From: Filosporella fistucella
Lineage: Eukaryota; Ascomycota; Leotiomycetes; Helotiales
Reading direction: 5' to 3'
Assembly: GCA_030077755.1 (NCBI GenBank)
Contig: JAQJZZ010000017.1
Span: 1,426,001-1,490,000 of the forward strand
DNA length: 64,000 bases
The translations under genes were made by a program, and so were the position numbers. Shown here piece by piece: positions 24,937 through 36,900 of this stretch. Below the pieces are notes generated by a model. The model had not been told where the DNA came from. It saw nothing but the letters and a program-made list of their open reading frames with translations, and searched no databases. Each line of letters starts with the position of its first letter. Position 1 is the first letter of the stretch.

Positions 24937-25670
24937 GAACTGACAGTTGGGCGCGGTACCCTAAGGTATCGCGATAGTAAACCCATATTGAAGAGCTGCT
25001 GCGACAACGTTGAGAGAGGATGCGAGGACTTGAAGTTTGATGTGAGGGTTTTCGAAGGTTGTCGGCGGCAACTTGGGCAAGAGGATCGAATCTCACCGGT
25101 ACTTTCGGATCGTCATTGAAAGTCTTGGCATTTTAAAACTTGAAGGACCAATTTCATTTTTAGAGGGATGAGTTTGCATTGCAAATTTGCACTTTTCATC
25201 TGATTTATATTATTCTGCTCAAATATGCAGCAGCAAATTTATTAAGTCTCGAAACATGGTCCTTATGTTCGGACGATACGGCGCTATAAGTTTTTGCGTA
25301 TATTTGAGCCTTCAATTCAATTGTTCTTCAGCCACCCCAATGTTCTGCTGAAGATCACTAGTTGTATTATAGCGGGGAAATTCTTTTTTGCTTTTCATCT
25401 GATTTATGAATTTGTAGTAAACCTCTACATCACCCTGTTTGAAGATTACTCCTACATGCAACCCCAATATCATTGTTCACACTTACCTGTACTTAGACCC
25501 TAGAACTAAACACAAAATCATCAGTGAAATCGCTCAATATTACTACATTACTACCAACTGGCTTCGTTCGGTATCATACAATGCGACCAATCCGTTGAAA
25601 CGCTATGCTCATATCCTTGATCATTCCTATAAGACGCGATACTGAAGAGAAGGCCACCCAATTCTGTCGT
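24937..25670. other. Intergenic region, KEI1 promoter side and YPT6 3' flank
   Basis: A/T-rich spacer of 734 bp. No gene, RNA or repeat is supported. Short frames here (for example 25294-25503) have no codon or domain support. Confidence 0.45.
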
Positions 25671-26545
<875 letters not shown>

Positions 26546-26800
26546 CTTGTCTGTTTATGTGTGTTTTGTTAGAGTGAGTGAAAGGATCAGGAATTTGCTG
26601 ATAAGGCTATTAAGTAAGGTGAAGTATGTACAAGGAATTCGTGAGCTCGTAAAGTGGTTGCTGAATGTATTGTGTTGCCTTGTATGCGTTCACAAAGAAA
26701 AGGAGAGCCACAGGGCAATGAACGAGTGGATCACACGCCGGGGGGTCTAGAATGAATCGTCCCGCGCGTATCGGGGACACTACCGTCCGCCCTACTGATA

Positions 26801-26889
26801 ATCGTTTGGCTAGCACCCTTACACCCACTACTAATCCCAGTATTGGGTGAGGGTAAGCAATGCGCGAAACGCCAGCAATACGCGAAATT
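26801..26889 (+). repeat. Left terminal inverted repeat of the transposon relic
   Basis: 89 bp, starting ATCGTTTGGCTAGCACCC and ending AATACGCGAAATT. It is the reverse complement of 28678-28766 except for one T/C difference at its seventh base. Confidence 0.95.
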
Positions 26890-27619
26890 TATATGGGAAA
26901 ACTAATTAAAATACGTAAAATTATATTAACACCGGCTGGCAAAGGCTGAATTTGCTAGAATATAAGAGGTTATTATATAAGGAAGGATATACTCGAGCCA
27001 AATTGCTCCAAGCTCTATGGTATGGCGCCTATAATCGCTTTTCTCTCATATTAATTACCCTCTTCTCGTCTTCCTCGTTAGCTTATATTTGACGACGCGC
27101 TTAAAACCTATAGATTTCGCCATATTTTTATATGACTATGCCCTTAGCTCTCTACCTTTTACTTCGAGCCTCTTTAAAAGAATTGTCGGCGGCTAAAAGC
27201 TCGGTAGAGAGCCCTCCTTATATGAGTAGTTTATTTATGCCCTTTTTAGTCTTCTTTATTACTCGAATTGCAATTGATATAAAAGGGAGCCCACTCTTAA
27301 TGCGAGATTCGATGTATTTGGAGCCTCTTTAACGTTGTATAAGAGTCTTTGGCGTTGTAAACTCGTCCCATGGTCGTGGAGGTGGAGTTGTAAAAGCAGG
27401 CTCGGAATTAGAGGATTTAGGCGAAGGCGAGAGTAAAGTCATAGTATTATCGTCTTATAGCCCTCTAAAATCCCTCATTTTATCAAGTATAGTAGATGGA
27501 TTATATGATATGAGGCCAGTTTTTCGAAAGGTAGAGCGGCACATCTTTTCCGTAAACGTCTTATTCGAGAATCGCTAAAAGAAGGAGAAGAAGTCGGTCT
27601 TTAAAATCGTCTTTGCGCT

Positions 27620-28240
27620 ATGGAAGACTTTATTTTAAATATAATTCTTGAAGTTATGCTTATAAGCTTAAAAAACACCTATATTGAGAGGCTATATAAG
27701 GTGAGTTAAATGGGCAGGTAATTGGAATGGTCGAATGCGATTAAGCCAATAAAAATCGATAAAATCCTGCGTTATATGCGAGCTATAGCCGTTAAAAATT
27801 AGCATTCGATACGTCCCTCTTGCTCGATTCTTGGTATATTTATTGAAGTGCTCGAGCCACTTTAAAGTGAGTTTATCATTTGTGAAGCCAGAATTAGAGC
27901 GTGCAAATAGGGTATTGCCATCGATATTATTATTAAAGTATTTCCGTAAATGGAACGCGCCTTTAAAAATCACCATTGGAGGGACGTGGTGGCTAGTAGC
28001 TAAAATATACTCGATAATGGTAACTAGCTCTCTATTCTTAGGATCGTCGATAAAAACTGACTTTATATTCGAAGGAACGATTACTATGCCGCTTGCAATT
28101 ACGCTAATTTAATAGCCCGTCTCGTTGAAATTATAAATATCATCGTCTAGAATCGAGTACTTATCTTTATACCTTTAAAAGTCTGCGAAATAAGCTTTGA
28201 TATTAGATCTCTTATATGCTCCTTATTAAGAAGTAGACAA
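27620..28240 (-). pseudogene. Broken DDE transposase of the pogo/Fot1 type
   Basis: Read in one frame, the minus strand shows the family order: ILDDDIYNFNETG, then a stop, SVIASG, PPMVIFKG, RGTYRMLIFNGYSSH, LPAHLTHLI, then a stop, PLNIGVF, then further stops. In this family the three catalytic acids lie in NFDETG, LxxDGHxSH and QPLDVGVF. Here all three read Asn (codons at 28126-28124, 27793-27791 and 27685-27683), each explained by one G-to-A change. With at least three stop codons the copy cannot be active. The limits given are approximate. Confidence 0.85.
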
Positions 28241-28677
28241 TGGCTTTTCCTTAAGGGTTTTAAGCTATTGTGTATTGCGCGTAAGCCAGGCCTTTACCCA
28301 TCTTCTTAAAATATTAGCATCCTAACCTTAAAGCTATAAAATCGAGTTTGTAGCAGCTATGGCAGCGTTTATTCCTATAGAGCGGCCGAGATTATAGCAC
28401 ATTAGCAGGTAATCCTTTAAAATCGTATCTTCGACTATATTTAGCTTCCTATTATGCCCTCCTCGAGAGTTGGAGGCTAGAGTACCGCGAAGGCGTCGCT
28501 ATAATCGATGGTAGGAATAGCGCGTTTGCCGCGTGGCTGCTAATAAAGAAAGCTGTGGATTGGCAAGAATGAGGGCTATAGCTGCCTGGACCTTTTCCTC
28601 TTCGTGTTCCGCATTGGACGGCATTTTTAAGGGCTAAAATCACTAAGAAAGTGGTGCTGGTGGATGATAATTTACAG

Positions 28678-28766
28678 AATTTCGCGTATTGCTGGCGTTT
28701 CGCGCATTGCTTACCCTCACCCAATACTGGGATTAGTAGTGGGTGTAAGGGTGCTAGCCGAACGAT
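28678..28766 (-). repeat. Right terminal inverted repeat of the transposon relic
   Basis: 89 bp, the partner of 26801-26889. Its outer end stands 91 bp before the NOP53 start codon, so it makes up much of the proximal upstream DNA of that gene. Confidence 0.95.
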
Positions 28767-28857
28767 TAGCGATAATTTTTGAATATTTTCAACTCCATGA
28801 ACCAAAAATCAGCTTGTACTCACATCACGGCAAAATTCGTGATTCACAGACGCAACC

Positions 28858-30234
28858 ATGCCGATTATCAAGCCAGCAACTGCCTCTCCTGGCGCACCTC
28901 AACAACACAAACAGCCTTCAAGAAAGGGTAAAAAGGCATGGCGAAAAAATGTGGATGTGACAGAAGTTCAGGATGGCCTTGAAACGGTGCGGGATGAATT
29001 GCTGAAGGGGTAAGACAATTCTCGAAGAGTAAAGGAATTGAAATCTAATTGTGCCCCCAGTGGAGTAATCGCCGAGAAGGAATCAGCGGATCTCTTTACC
29101 CTCGACACTGCCGGCGATGCGTCTATCACAAAGAAATACCTTAAAGGCACCAAAACCCTCAGAGCCGATGAAATCATTGCACAACGCTCTTTAGTTCCTG
29201 CTGTCTCACTTCGTAAGCGTGCCGGCGATGACAAAGTCTCAGACGGAGTGATTGAACCAAAGCGTCAAAGAACGAGTTATGTTTCTCACAAGGAGCTTAT
29301 GCGACTTCGAAATATTGCCGATGGACGTCATGAGGAATCCTTGGTCGAAGTCACGGAAGCAACTTATGATCCCTGGGATTTGCAAAAAGATATTGAGCAG
29401 GCCACCCAGAATCCTAAATTCTCTTTCCTTGAGAAACCTAAGAAGAAAGTCGCGCCATCATCTTTGAAGCAAAAGCCAATCTCTATGGCTGCTAGTGGCA
29501 AAGACATTCCCGCTGTCAGGAAACCAGAAGGAGGCTACAGTTACAACCCTATGTATGAAGAGTATGAGGCCCGACTCATGACTGAAGGGGAGAGGGAACT
29601 TGCAGCAGAGCGAAAACGTCTTGAGGAGCTGGAGGCAGAGCAAATCAAGCTTGAAGCTGCTGCAAAGTCAGCAGCTGAAGCTGAAGCAGCAGAGGCAAGA
29701 GCAGATATGTCAGAATGGGAAGAAGATTCCGCATGGGAAGGATTTGAAAGTGGAACTGAAGATGTGAGACTCAACGCTAAGAGACCAGAGAGAAAGTCAC
29801 AGGTGCAGAGGAATCGGATAAAGCGCAGAAAGGAGGAAGAACGAAAAGCAAAGATGGCTGCCAACAATAAGAAGAAAGAAGAGCAAGCTTCTCAGATCAA
29901 GAAGATCCAGAAAGCCTTGAAGGAGAAGGAGGCAGCTAAGCAACTAGCATTGCTCAGTAATGATGACAGCAGCAGCGAAGGTGATGATCTCGAACTCCGA
30001 CGAAGAAAATTAGGCAAGATTGCTTTGCCAGAAAAGGATTTGGAGCTGGTCTTACCAGATGAGTTGCAAGAGTCGCTTAGATTATTAAAGCCAGAGGGCA
30101 ATCTGTTAAAAGATAGATATCGCAGTCTGCTATTGAGAGGAAAGGTTGAGGCAAGGAGACATATCAGTTTCCAGAAGAAACCGAAGAGAAAGGCAACAGA
30201 GAAGTGGACGCATAAGGATTTTATGTTGCATTAG
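28858..30234 (+). CDS. NOP53: Ribosome biogenesis protein Nop53
   Basis: Nucleolar 60S maturation factor that recruits the exosome helicase Mtr4 for 7S/ITS2 processing. Two exons, 28858-29009 and 29061-30234 (51 bp intron, GTAAGA...CAG), give 441 aa. The first exon supplies the basic start (MPIIKPATASPGAPQ, then KGKKAWRKNVDVTEVQDGLE). Shortly after comes DLFTLDTAGD, whose LFTLD fits the arch-interacting motif (LFxxD) that binds Mtr4. The centre has YNPMYEEYEARL followed by a long charged, probably helical Glu/Lys/Ala-rich stretch. The C-terminus LKPEGNLLKDRYRSLLLRGK and the basic tail are the Nop53 signature. The right repeat of the transposon relic is just upstream. Confidence 0.93.
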
Positions 30235-30915
30235 ATGTCAGGCAGTGATAATCTGTCTCTTGGTCAAAATTGTGCACGATATTCTGTGCCCTGTGTATGA
30301 TGTGCAAAGCAAAATGAATATGTCATAGTGCAACGTTCTTTGCGGTAAAGGACACCACTACATACAGTACAATATAACATCGCAAACCCAAAAGTGTTTT
30401 TGTGGCAGCCTGGTTGAAGAAGTGCCAGAAAATGTCAAGTTCGACCCTCCCGTTCTCAAAGAGGAACCTGTGCTCTGGAACGCTCGTAACCTCAACCCGG
30501 ATTCACAAGTCAAGTTTTCTTTATTCACTTATTCCCGTCTGCGTAGGCAAGCTGCTCAATTTCCTGTGCTCATTAGGTAGCTCTCACTCAAATCCGACTC
30601 AATGGGGTTAACTCATTTGAACGACAACATATTTAAACATTATCATTGCTCCTAGTAGTACCGATACTCTACAACTAACTTTTCTTTCCGTCTATTTCCC
30701 AATATAAAATACTCCAAAACACTCCCAAATCCTCACATATTACATATATTAAGATTATATATCATGTATAGAACCAAAAAAAGAAGAACAATGGCAGAAA
30801 AAAAATGAAACCCCCATTATCAGTCTGGTATAAACTTTTCTACGTACTGAATGTGCGCTTTCACTGATGGGATTAGTTGTGACCTTTGAAAGTGGCAAGT
30901 TACAAACCAGTCTAC
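30235..30915. other. Intergenic region between convergent NOP53 and the giant LysM gene
   Basis: A/T-rich 3' flanks of two convergent genes, with an A-run near 30770-30810. Nothing gene-like. Confidence 0.5.
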
Positions 30916-33900
30916 TTAAAAGTCCATTGGGACGCGGAAAGAGAAAAGCTTTCGTGTTACTGATGACTTGTTAGCTTATGAAATACCGGTCCATGGTTAG
31001 GTTTTACCTGTCTCCATCCACGAGGATCCAGCAACTTCACGCTTTGCTATAGTTGCAGATTCAGGCTCTGATGCTGAAGCAGGCACCCTTGCCATGATAG
31101 GTGAAGATGTAGGCCCAACATCAATTGTGGTGGAGGACATTATCGGTCCCTTTGCGACCGTTGCTCTCCTAAACTTAGCACCAACAGGGGGTTTGACAGA
31201 ATCTCCGTGTTCATCTTTACATCCAGCGCAATTAACGGTGAATTCAAGAGTGCCTTGGGCAGGGTAGTAAACTGGAATGTTGACGACCTGACCAGGCAAA
31301 ATCTTGTCAAGATTCTTGATTTGGGGATTGGCCTTTTCGAGAGACGCGAGTGTAACCTTATATTTCTCAGCGACGGCAGACAAAGTGTCTCCTGATTTGA
31401 TGGTGTAAGCAAAAGGTGCCTTTAGACTTGATGCAGGAACCTTGATCACTTGGCCAACATAAATCATATCTGGGTCCTCAATCTCGGGGTTAAGTGCCTC
31501 AAGTGCCTCTTATCCAAGTTGGAATTTTTGAGCAAGAGAATACAGAACATCCCCCGATGCGACACGGTAAGATTGTGCCGGAATATTCACCTGCTTCCCA
31601 GCTCGAATGGAATCAGGGTTCTTGATCTGGGGATTTGCCGCCTTCAGGGTACCCACATCGAGGCCGTAAGTTTCAGCCAGTTTAGAAAAAGATGTATCTT
31701 CATCAACTTCATACTCAGTAGCGCCCGGAATACTAGTTTGTGAATTGAAAGCCGATGTATCCAAAGACTGATCTTCATCGAATGACAAATATTGAAGCTG
31801 ATCATCAGAAGCTCTCTTGTAACAATTGCAAGATTTGGCGACCTGAGCGATTGAGCAGTCATCATCCTGGCACACTTTGCCGTAATAGAAATCTCCATTT
31901 CCTGGATCGTAGTAGTTGAGCTGCCCATCTCTGAAGGCCTCTTGGATATCGGAAGGAAGGTCAGTGTTGATAGCACGTGCTTGCGACATTCTATCTCCCG
32001 AGGATGCCATGGAGTTGGGAGCATGATCAAAGTTGGTACCGTCATAGAAGTTAAAATCACAACTTATCTCGGGCTCAAAAGTGAGATCGCCTAGCTTGGG
32101 AGGAGATTGTGGGCTAGGAGGCTTGGGCGGACTTTGTTGACCTCCATTGTTGAATGTTCTTCTCGGTCGTGGTGACTGGCCACCTTTATCAGGGCGACCT
32201 GGCTTCGGTCTATCGCCGCCATCTTGAGGAGGATAATGATAAGATCCAGGCTTGTCATTTCCATATCCGTCGTATGGAGGACGATCAGGCTCGTAAGACC
32301 CATGGCCATCTTTTGGCGGTGGATTCGGACCATAACCGTATCCAGGAGGTGGTGGCGGTGGGTTCTGGCCTTGGCTCGTAGTTGTCGGCTGAGGCGTTGT
32401 AGATGACTGATAGACCATACTGGCACGGGCTGATGTTGGCACGTTTCCAGAGTTGCTCGTTGACCGTGTTGTTGACCGTGTCTGTTGATTTCCTGTCGAA
32501 GAAGGAATCGAAAGCGTGGGGAAAGATTTAGAGAGAGACATTGAAGCTGCCGTGGAAGACGCGACCCCTGAGCGAGATTGGGGGTTGCTTTGGGTAAATG
32601 ACGAAGACCTGGCGCTGCCCAGGGAGTTGACTATGCTGGAGGATTTTGAGACCGGAGTTTGAGTAACTTTGGTTGACAAGACGGTGCTTTCAGCGGAAAT
32701 TCTAGAGAGGCTCTCAGTTCCAGAAGAGCTTGCCAGAGAACTGCGAGTAGGTAGTGATGATGTCAAACTGCCCCCCTTTGTGCTGGATATCTGGGTGGAT
32801 GAGGGAGCGCCATTTTCAGAGCTGGAAGTTGGCGTTTGGACCTTACTTGTAGAGTATCCCTTGCTCTGTGACCGTACTCCTGTGCTGATTCCGGATGAAA
32901 TTGGTTGTGAAGACGACCGGCGTGATGAGTTGACGCTTTCGCTTGGAGACTGGCTCTTGAATGTCACTGTCTGCGTTTCAGAGACAGTGGGGGTCTTCCG
33001 CGTGGCAACACCGCTAGTCACAATTCCAGAGGATACCTTAGAGGAGAATTTACCACTAGCTGTTGTCTGGGAGCTTGTAGGAGAGACGGTATAGATTGGT
33101 CGAGAGATAAAATCCTTGGACGTCGAGGTAGAGCCTGTTGATTGGGACGAAATCTTACTGGAAGATAGCTGTGTCAATGTTCCGGTCCGAGAAGACTGGG
33201 CTGAAGATGTAGGAGCCTTCGAAATACTGGTCGAGAGAGTAGAAGAGGCGGTATTACTTGTGGATGGTCGGCTCGTGGGCTCTCGAGATGTCGTGGAAAC
33301 GAATGAGGGGCTGCTTGGTAGTTGAAGGCTAGATTCCACGGTCTGCGAGGATTGGACTGAGCTCGTGGGTTTCTTTGAAACGGTTTCCGATACTCGTGAG
33401 CTGATTTTGGACATGCTTACGGTCTCTAGAACTTGAGACGAGTAGGAAGAGGCCTTTGAAGACTCAGTGCGCGAAAACAGTAGACTGGTCTCTACAGAGC
33501 TGGCTGACGTTGATGCTTTTCCATTTTGAGATTTATATGATGAAGTTACTGAGGCCTTTGTGGACACTGTAGTTGCGTATGGGCGATTGGACTCGCCAGA
33601 TCGGGAAGCCGATGATGGCGTCAAATTCGAAGAAGCTTGAAGGACCGTTGATGAAACACCATTGCTGGGAGAGGAGAGACTTGTCAATACCAGGGTCTTA
33701 TAGCTATACAGTGAACCGGAAGCATTCGATGTCTGAATTGATCTGGTGGTGCTCTCACTGGATTGTGACACGATGCTGCTCGAGTGTGGCTGACTTGTCT
33801 GAACGATCTTCGAAGAAAATGCCGTTTTCAGTACAGAAGAGATTTCAGAGAGCTTTGAAGAAGTAGCTGGACGACTAAGGGATATCGTGTATGATCCGGA

Positions 33901-36900
33901 AGATTGAGACGAGGTCGAGCGTGTACCTGATGCAGAGTATCTGGTTGTATCACGAGAAATAGTCTCTGTTGATGAGATGGCAGTACGAGTGCTGGTTGCA
34001 GAGCTGCTGGTTTGGCTCAAAGTGCGACTCACAGATTTTACACCAGTGCTGCTTTGCTTCGACGAATAGATGTTGATCGAGGAGCTGGACTTGAGTGTAC
34101 TGGCCTGGTTTAGAGTGCTACTCGACGATCCAGCTGTACTAGTTTTCTTTGTTGAGTAGCTATTTGTAGGAACACTTGAGATGAAATCGTTGGTTCTGGT
34201 CAAAGGGTTGGATCGTGAGATGCTAACAGCAGGGGACTCAGTGGAACGTTTGCTCGAGACCGATGTACTGCTTTGTACGATACTATTTGTGCGAGAGGGT
34301 TTAACAGATTCTGAAATCTTCGAGGAAGGAACAGAGCTCAATCTAAGACGAGAGGAAGTCACAACCGAGGCAGGCAATTTGGAAGTTGCGCTGAGCGTGT
34401 TGGAATCAACTTTGGATGAGGCAGAGCTTTTATGGCTTGAAATATCTGTTCGAGTGAGCAAGGTGGTTCCCTGGGAAGAAATGGCAGAGCCCGTCTTGGA
34501 AGATTGACTGAAGGTCCCTGTCTTGATAGGCGAAGAAATTCCAGAGGAGACAGTACTCTGGGAAGAAACAGCTGAGGGAAGGCTACTCTGGCTCATGGCG
34601 GAGCTTCGCGTGGGCGAAACGCTGCTTTGGGACCATGAGGACGTTGAGCGTCTATTTGTCGAATATGTCACGGTACTTTGGCTTGAGGTACCTTCACGAG
34701 TTGTCGATACAGCTGCTTTGGTAGAGGATACAATTGAGCGAGTGTTGGATGAATTAAGGCTGCTTTGACTCGATTGCCCTGTACGAGTTGTTGAAGCCGT
34801 CTCTGTTGAGGCGGAGAGTATGGAACGCGTGCTGATTGACGAACGACTGCTTTCCTGGCTCAAGGTAGATTTCCGAGATGATGAAAGACTCGTCTCGCGT
34901 GTTGTGACTCGACTCGTCGACTCCTTGGGTGCTGAAATCGTGTTTGCTGTAGAGCTTCTTTGGCTAAGACTTGATCCCGGTGTTGAAGTGACGGTCTCTC
35001 GACTCAAAGACGAGGTCTGGCGTGTAGCTGTCGAGCTGTAGTCTCCTTGACTAGAAGAACGACGAGAAGTGGAGCTGGTCTGGGCCGGGAGAGAGGGAGA
35101 TGTCTGCTGGCGAGCCGAGCTTGTAAGAGAACCGGTTTCCTGCGATACAGAGCGCGAGGAAGATACAAGCTGACTTGTTTTCAGGGTAGCGCTGGTGACT
35201 TGCGAGCTATATGTTGAGACCCCTGACTGGCGTCTGGTTTGAGTGCTGAGGCTCAGTGTGTCTTGGCGTGATGAAACAGTCACCCTTGAACTAGAGGAAA
35301 CCTTGCTTGTACTCATGCCATGAGACACTGAAGAATAGAGAGATTCTGAAATTGACTCTGAGCGGCTTGATGAAGAGCTTTTTGCAGGCGCGGAAGATGG
35401 ATGAATCATGCTGCCGTGCATCCTCGTTTTTGTCGATGTGGGTGTGTTAACTTTCGTGGTTACATAGCTCGATAATATTCTAGACTGGGACACAAGAGTG
35501 GAGGATTTGGAGCTCTGTCCTGGATCATTGATTGAACGCGATGATGTTTGCACATAAGTGCTGCTATCTTTTGATGCTGATCCGAGGTTGGAGCTTACAG
35601 TGACGCGAGAAGTCTCAACGGTCGATCTGCTGTTGACGGCGCTAGAAGGTGGTAGTGAAAGAGTCTCCGTTGTGCTCGAAAATGCTTGGCTACTAATTTT
35701 TGAGGAGGTTCTTGATTCGAAGGAAGAGATGGGGGATGATACAAGTGTGCTCGTTGAAGACCCCTGAGAACGAGAGGCAGATGGCGTCTCGTAAACGATG
35801 CTGCTAGACATTACCGAGGAGGACTTTTGGCTTACGGATGTCGAAGGCTTGCTTGCGTACGCACTACTTTGTGATACATAGGAAGAAGCTGAGGTAGGGC
35901 GAATTGTCGTGCTCACTGAGCTCTGACTGCTAACCTTGGAGCTGCTTCCATATACGCTGCTGTTCGAAGTGGAGCTGGGGCGACCACTCGTTGTCGCCGA
36001 GACCTGGCTACTGACTCGAGAACTGCTTCCATACGCGCTGGTCTTTGTCTCATAGGAAGTGGGTGCTTTTTGGCTTTGCGAGACAGTGGGTGAGCTGGAA
36101 AATCCGCTGCTTTGTGACTTGTAGGAAGACATCTGGGTGGCTGAGCCGGTCGTGGTTACTTGCGAGCGGCTTGAGGACGTGGAAAAAATCTGGGAACTAC
36201 TCTTCTGCGAAATTGATTGTGTGGATACTCTGGCGGAAGAAACTGGACTCGTTCGGTAGGATATGGTTGCAGTGCTGCTTCGAGCGTTCGTAGCCGTGGA
36301 TTTCGTTGACACGAGAGAACTGGTTTGAGAGGACGTGGTAGCTGTGCCACTTTGAGTACCCGTGACTGTGGTTTTCAATGAAGGAGAGTTGATTTGATAA
36401 GACCTGGTTGCCGAGCTGCTCTGCGTGATCACATCTGTAGACTTGGATGAAGGAAGAGGGCTGGTTTGACCGGATCTAGTTGCTATGCTACTTTGTCCAT
36501 TTGTTGATGTAGAACGCTTTACTGAAGAGACCGAACTACTTTGATAAAATAGTGTTGCCGTGCCACTGCCTGTCTCTACTCCTGTGGATTTCAAAGAAGT
36601 GAGAGAGCTGGCTGACAAGGACCTAGTGGTAGAACCGCTCTGACGATTTGTCGATATAGAAAGCTTCAGTGAAGAGAGCGAGCTGGGTTGGTACGATCCT
36701 GGTGCCGTCTTTTGAGAATATGTTACCCGAGGAGATTCCATCGTGGAGACAGAGCTTATCTGATTGGATCTGGTTGCCGTTTTTCTTTGTGAATTTTTTC
36801 CCATGGTGGACGTGACCGACGAAAGCGAGCTGGCTTGAGATGGCTTTGTTACAATACTACTTCGAACGACCGTCGAGGGTTCCGTTGAAGTGAGGAGGCT

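Larger units (their letters stand above)
26801..28766 (-). mobile_element. Fot1/pogo-type (Tc1-mariner superfamily) DNA transposon relic, 1,966 bp
   Basis: Bounded by 89 bp terminal inverted repeats (26801-26889 and 28678-28766) with one mismatch, and flanked on both sides by TA (26799-26800 and 28767-28768), the target duplication of this superfamily. The interior is strongly A/T-rich and TpA-rich and encodes a broken DDE transposase on the minus strand. It lies 255 bp upstream of the YPT6 start codon and 91 bp upstream of the NOP53 start codon, in their divergent upstream region. Confidence 0.9.

Noticed and set aside
31434..31570. An intron removing the TAA in LysM 2
   Set aside because: The only GT...AG pairs give weak donors (such as GTGTCG) and would delete part of a conserved LysM module.
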